This document shows positions 6,526-8,184 of a stretch of 8,184 nt of DNA, piece by piece. The stretch is from BJ22 sp031405895 (GTDB lineage Bacteria > Planctomycetota > Planctomycetia > Pirellulales > Pirellulaceae), in NCBI GenBank assembly GCA_031405895.1, contig JANOFL010000397.1:1-8184 (forward strand), written 5' to 3'. Below the pieces are notes generated by a model. That model did no database searches and was not told the DNA's origin. It worked only from the letters and a program-made list of their open reading frames with translations. Made by a program: the position numbers and the translations under genes. How positions within the stretch are numbered: position 1 is the first letter of the stretch; every line of letters begins with the position of its first letter.

Positions 6526-6594
6526 TACCAGCCCGCAGCGCAAGCAAGGGGAAACCGGCTTTCATGCCGTCCTTGCTTGCGCTGCGGGCTGGTA
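6526..6594. repeat. Perfect 24-bp inverted repeat (planctomycete palindromic repeat)
   Basis: The arms 6526-6549 and 6571-6594 are exact reverse complements over 24 bases, with a 21-base centre in which cggc (6556-6559) can pair with gccg (6566-6569). The arm contains accagcccgcagcgcaagca, which reads in frame as PARSASKG. From memory, variants of this sequence are scattered through planctomycete genomes and appear in spurious ORFs. The preceding bases from about 6494 may belong to the same element. It starts 36 bases after the DUF1501 stop codon, so it may also form the 3' end of that transcript, although no U-run follows on that strand. Confidence 0.85.
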
Positions 6595-6611
6595 TTCTGC
6601 GGGCTGGTGTT
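6582..6611. repeat. 15-bp tandem duplication at the edge of the palindrome
   Basis: ctgcgggctggtatt (6582-6596) is followed directly by ctgcgggctggtgtt (6597-6611), with one mismatch. The unit overlaps the outer end of the right arm of the inverted repeat, so it looks like a local slippage event or a partial second insertion. Confidence 0.7.
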
Positions 6612-6630
6612 TTCGTTCCCTGACTAGCGT

Positions 6631-8106
6631 TCACCTGGTCAGCTCCTCCATCACCCTTCCATGCACGTCCGTCAGCCGCCGGTCGATGCCGTTGTGGCGG
6701 AGCGTCAGGCGGGTGTGATCGATGCCGAGCTGGTGCAGGATCGTGGCGTGAATATCGTGGACGGTCGTGGCGTTGTCCCGGTCAAGCGGCTTGTAGCCCC
6801 ACTCGTCGCTGGCCCCAAATGTCCCCGGCCGGATGCCGCCGCCGCAAAGCCAGTTGGTAAAGACAAACGGGTTGTGGTCGCGGCCGAGGCTTCCCTGGGT
6901 GGATGGCATCCGCCCGAATTCGGTCGTCCAGAGAACCAGCGTGTCGTCGAGCAATCCGCGCTGGGCAAGATCCTGGATCAGCGCGGCCGTGCCGACTGCC
7001 ATCCCGCGGGCCAGCGGTCCGTGGTCGCGGCCGAGGTCTTCGTGGCTGTCCCAGTTGCGGCGCGGGAAGCTGTTGTCGTTGCCCGACCAGACCTGGACGA
7101 ATCGCACGCCCCGCTCGAGCAGCCGACGTGCGATCAGGCACTTGCGGCCAAAGTATTCGGCTTCCTCGGCCGGATTGATCTCGTCGGGGTAAGCCTTGCC
7201 CGCCTGGTCGAGGCCATACATTTTCAGGATGTGGGCCGGCTCGTCCGAAAGGTCGAGCGCCTCAGGCGCGCTGAGCTGCATCCGCGCAGCCAGTTCATAG
7301 GAGTGAATCCGCGCAGCCAGCCGCGAATCGCCCGGCCGGGTCACCGCATGGTTGCGATTGAGCCGGTCGAGCAGATCGCGCGCGGCACGGGCAGAAGCCG
7401 GCGACACGGTGCCGGCAGGAGGATGCAGGTCTTCCACCGGATTTTCACGCTGCGGAAAGATCGCCGTTCCCTGGGAGCTGGCGGGCAGGAAAGCTGACGC
7501 CCAGTTCTTCGGCCCGTTGCTCGCGTAGCCCCGATGGTCGGGCAGCACAACGAAGGTCGGCAGATTGTCGCTCAGCGATCCCAGCCCGTAGCTGATCCAG
7601 GCACCCATCCCGGGAAAACCTGGCCGGTCGAAGCCGGTCGCCTGAAGATAGGTCCCCTGGCTGTGCACGCCGGTTTTGCCGGTCATGTTGTGCACGAAGG
7701 CGAGCTGGTCGACGACCGCGCCGAGCGGTTCGACCACGTCACTGAGCCACTTGCCTGACTGACCGTGCTGGCGAAAGGCGAAAGGGGACTTCATCCACGG
7801 GCCGAGTCCGTTCTGGAAGGCCTCGACCGGTTCGCCGAAGTCGGAGGGCTCGCCGTGAAGCCTCGCGAGGGCTGGCTTGTGGTCCCACAAATCGATGTGG
7901 CTCGCACCGCCGGCCATGAACAGCTGGACGACGCGTTTGACTTTGGCCGGATGATGCAGCGCTTTCAGAACGCCATCGCCGGAATTCGGCTGCCCATCGT
8001 CCGCCACGGCTTCCTGGGCCAGCATCGTCGCGAGCGCGAGCCCGCCGAAGCTGCCGCCAAGTCCATTCAGGAATTCGCGCCGCTGGGGCAGGCAGGGGAG
8101 TGGCAT
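6631..8106 (-). CDS. Tat-exported DUF1501 protein (alkaline-phosphatase-like fold)
   Basis: This 491-residue protein belongs to the DUF1501 family, a sulfatase/phosphatase-like group abundant in Planctomycetes; no activity is established that I know of. The N-terminus has a twin-arginine signal: QRREFLN (8-14), hydrophobic stretch 15-30 and an AVA cleavage site (33-35), so it is probably folded in the cytoplasm and then exported. Family landmarks follow: QLFMAGGASHIDLWDHKP (61-78), HSQG (148-151), RFVQVW (335-340), WDSH (352-355), TEFGRMP (395-401), GRDHNP (408-413), GGGIRPG (422-428) and HDIHATILHQLG (450-461), ending in NGIDRRLTDVHG. The length is typical and the gene looks intact. The frame stays open upstream to the window edge, but ATG at 8106 is chosen because it puts the Tat motif at the N-terminus; its ribosome site is weak. 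The DUF1549/DUF1553 partner usually beside such genes is not in this window and could lie upstream. Confidence 0.92.
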   Translation of the reverse strand: MPLPCLPQRREFLNGLGGSFGGLALATMLAQEAVADDGQPNSGDGVLKALHHPAKVKRVVQLFMAGGASHIDLWDHKPALARLHGEPSDFGEPVEAFQNGLGPWMKSPFAFRQHGQSGKWLSDVVEPLGAVVDQLAFVHNMTGKTGVHSQGTYLQATGFDRPGFPGMGAWISYGLGSLSDNLPTFVVLPDHRGYASNGPKNWASAFLPASSQGTAIFPQRENPVEDLHPPAGTVSPASARAARDLLDRLNRNHAVTRPGDSRLAARIHSYELAARMQLSAPEALDLSDEPAHILKMYGLDQAGKAYPDEINPAEEAEYFGRKCLIARRLLERGVRFVQVWSGNDNSFPRRNWDSHEDLGRDHGPLARGMAVGTAALIQDLAQRGLLDDTLVLWTTEFGRMPSTQGSLGRDHNPFVFTNWLCGGGIRPGTFGASDEWGYKPLDRDNATTVHDIHATILHQLGIDHTRLTLRHNGIDRRLTDVHGRVMEELTR

Positions 8107-8149
8107 CGTTCGGCTCTTCTGCTCCGCGCGGACAGGATTGGGCGAACTT

Positions 8150-8184
8150 GGCGAGCGGCAGGGCGTCAGCCCTCCGTGTATTTC
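8150..8184. repeat. Palindromic repeat at the right edge
   Basis: The segment gcgagcggcagggcgtcagc and onward contains agggc (8160-8164) pairing with gccct (8169-8173) around gtca. It resembles a short intergenic repeat that I recall from planctomycete genomes. It lies about 45 bases upstream of the DUF1501 start and is cut by the window end. Its presence suggests that this stretch is intergenic and not the end of another gene. Confidence 0.45.

Larger units (their letters stand above)
6309..6630. other. Intergenic region between lipoprotein and DUF1501 genes
   Basis: No credible gene is present; frames crossing it encode the translated palindrome (PARSASKG...LALRAG) or run antisense to the lipoprotein gene. 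Besides the large inverted repeat at 6526-6594 it holds a 6-bp palindrome, ccgcaa-cca-ttgcgg (6395-6409), about 87 bases upstream of the lipoprotein start. That promoter-proximal position would suit an operator, but the site is short. No firm -35/-10 pair was found. Confidence 0.5.

Noticed and set aside
6369..6623. Plus-strand 84-residue frame containing PARSASKG and LALRAG
   Set aside because: It is a translation of the 24-bp inverted repeat and its flanks, not a conserved protein.
6661..7497. 278-residue plus-strand frame opposite the DUF1501 gene
   Set aside because: It is an antisense shadow; the minus-strand product shows TEFGR, GRDH and HDIHATILH landmarks.

Overview
The window looks like chromosomal DNA of a GC-rich planctomycete, probably of the Planctomycetaceae/Planctomycetales type. 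Three signs point there: a Tat-exported DUF1501 protein (a family hugely expanded in Planctomycetes), a PEP-CTERM surface protein, and intergenic DNA full of short palindromic repeats. One repeat reads in frame as PARSASKG, a peptide I remember from many spurious planctomycete ORFs. This placement is inference from memory of these families; I ran no search.

Layout, left to right. Positions 1-449 hold a hairpin repeat and the leader of a PEP-CTERM gene. Positions 450-1844 (+) encode a secreted protein built of three copies of a ~139-residue module and a C-terminal sorting tail. Positions 1845-2423 are non-coding and packed with repeats, including a second copy (57/60 identical) of the repeat at positions 1-60, so the PEP-CTERM gene is bracketed by direct repeats. 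Positions 2424-2861 (-) encode a GNAT acetyltransferase. A 139-bp divergent intergenic region separates it from a two-gene operon (+): 3001-4026 is a three-TM protein with a DUF4105 (Lnb N-terminal-like) domain, and 4023-5861 is a cNMP-binding-like/patatin phospholipase of the NTE type, coupled by an ATGA overlap. Positions 5973-6308 (-) encode a small lipoprotein. Positions 6309-6630 are non-coding and hold a perfect 24-bp inverted repeat. Positions 6631-8106 (-) encode the DUF1501 protein, and another repeat sits at the right edge.

How the genes may work together. The clearest functional unit is the translationally coupled DUF4105/patatin pair. DUF4105 relatives have been linked to lipoprotein N-acylation, which consumes phospholipid and leaves lysophospholipid; NTE-type patatins are (lyso)phospholipases. 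A membrane-lipid or lipoprotein acyl-remodelling unit is therefore a reasonable hypothesis, though nothing here proves it and the two active sites are predicted to lie on opposite sides of the membrane. The other genes look like independent single-gene units. I see no tRNA, rRNA, CRISPR array, transposase or phage gene.
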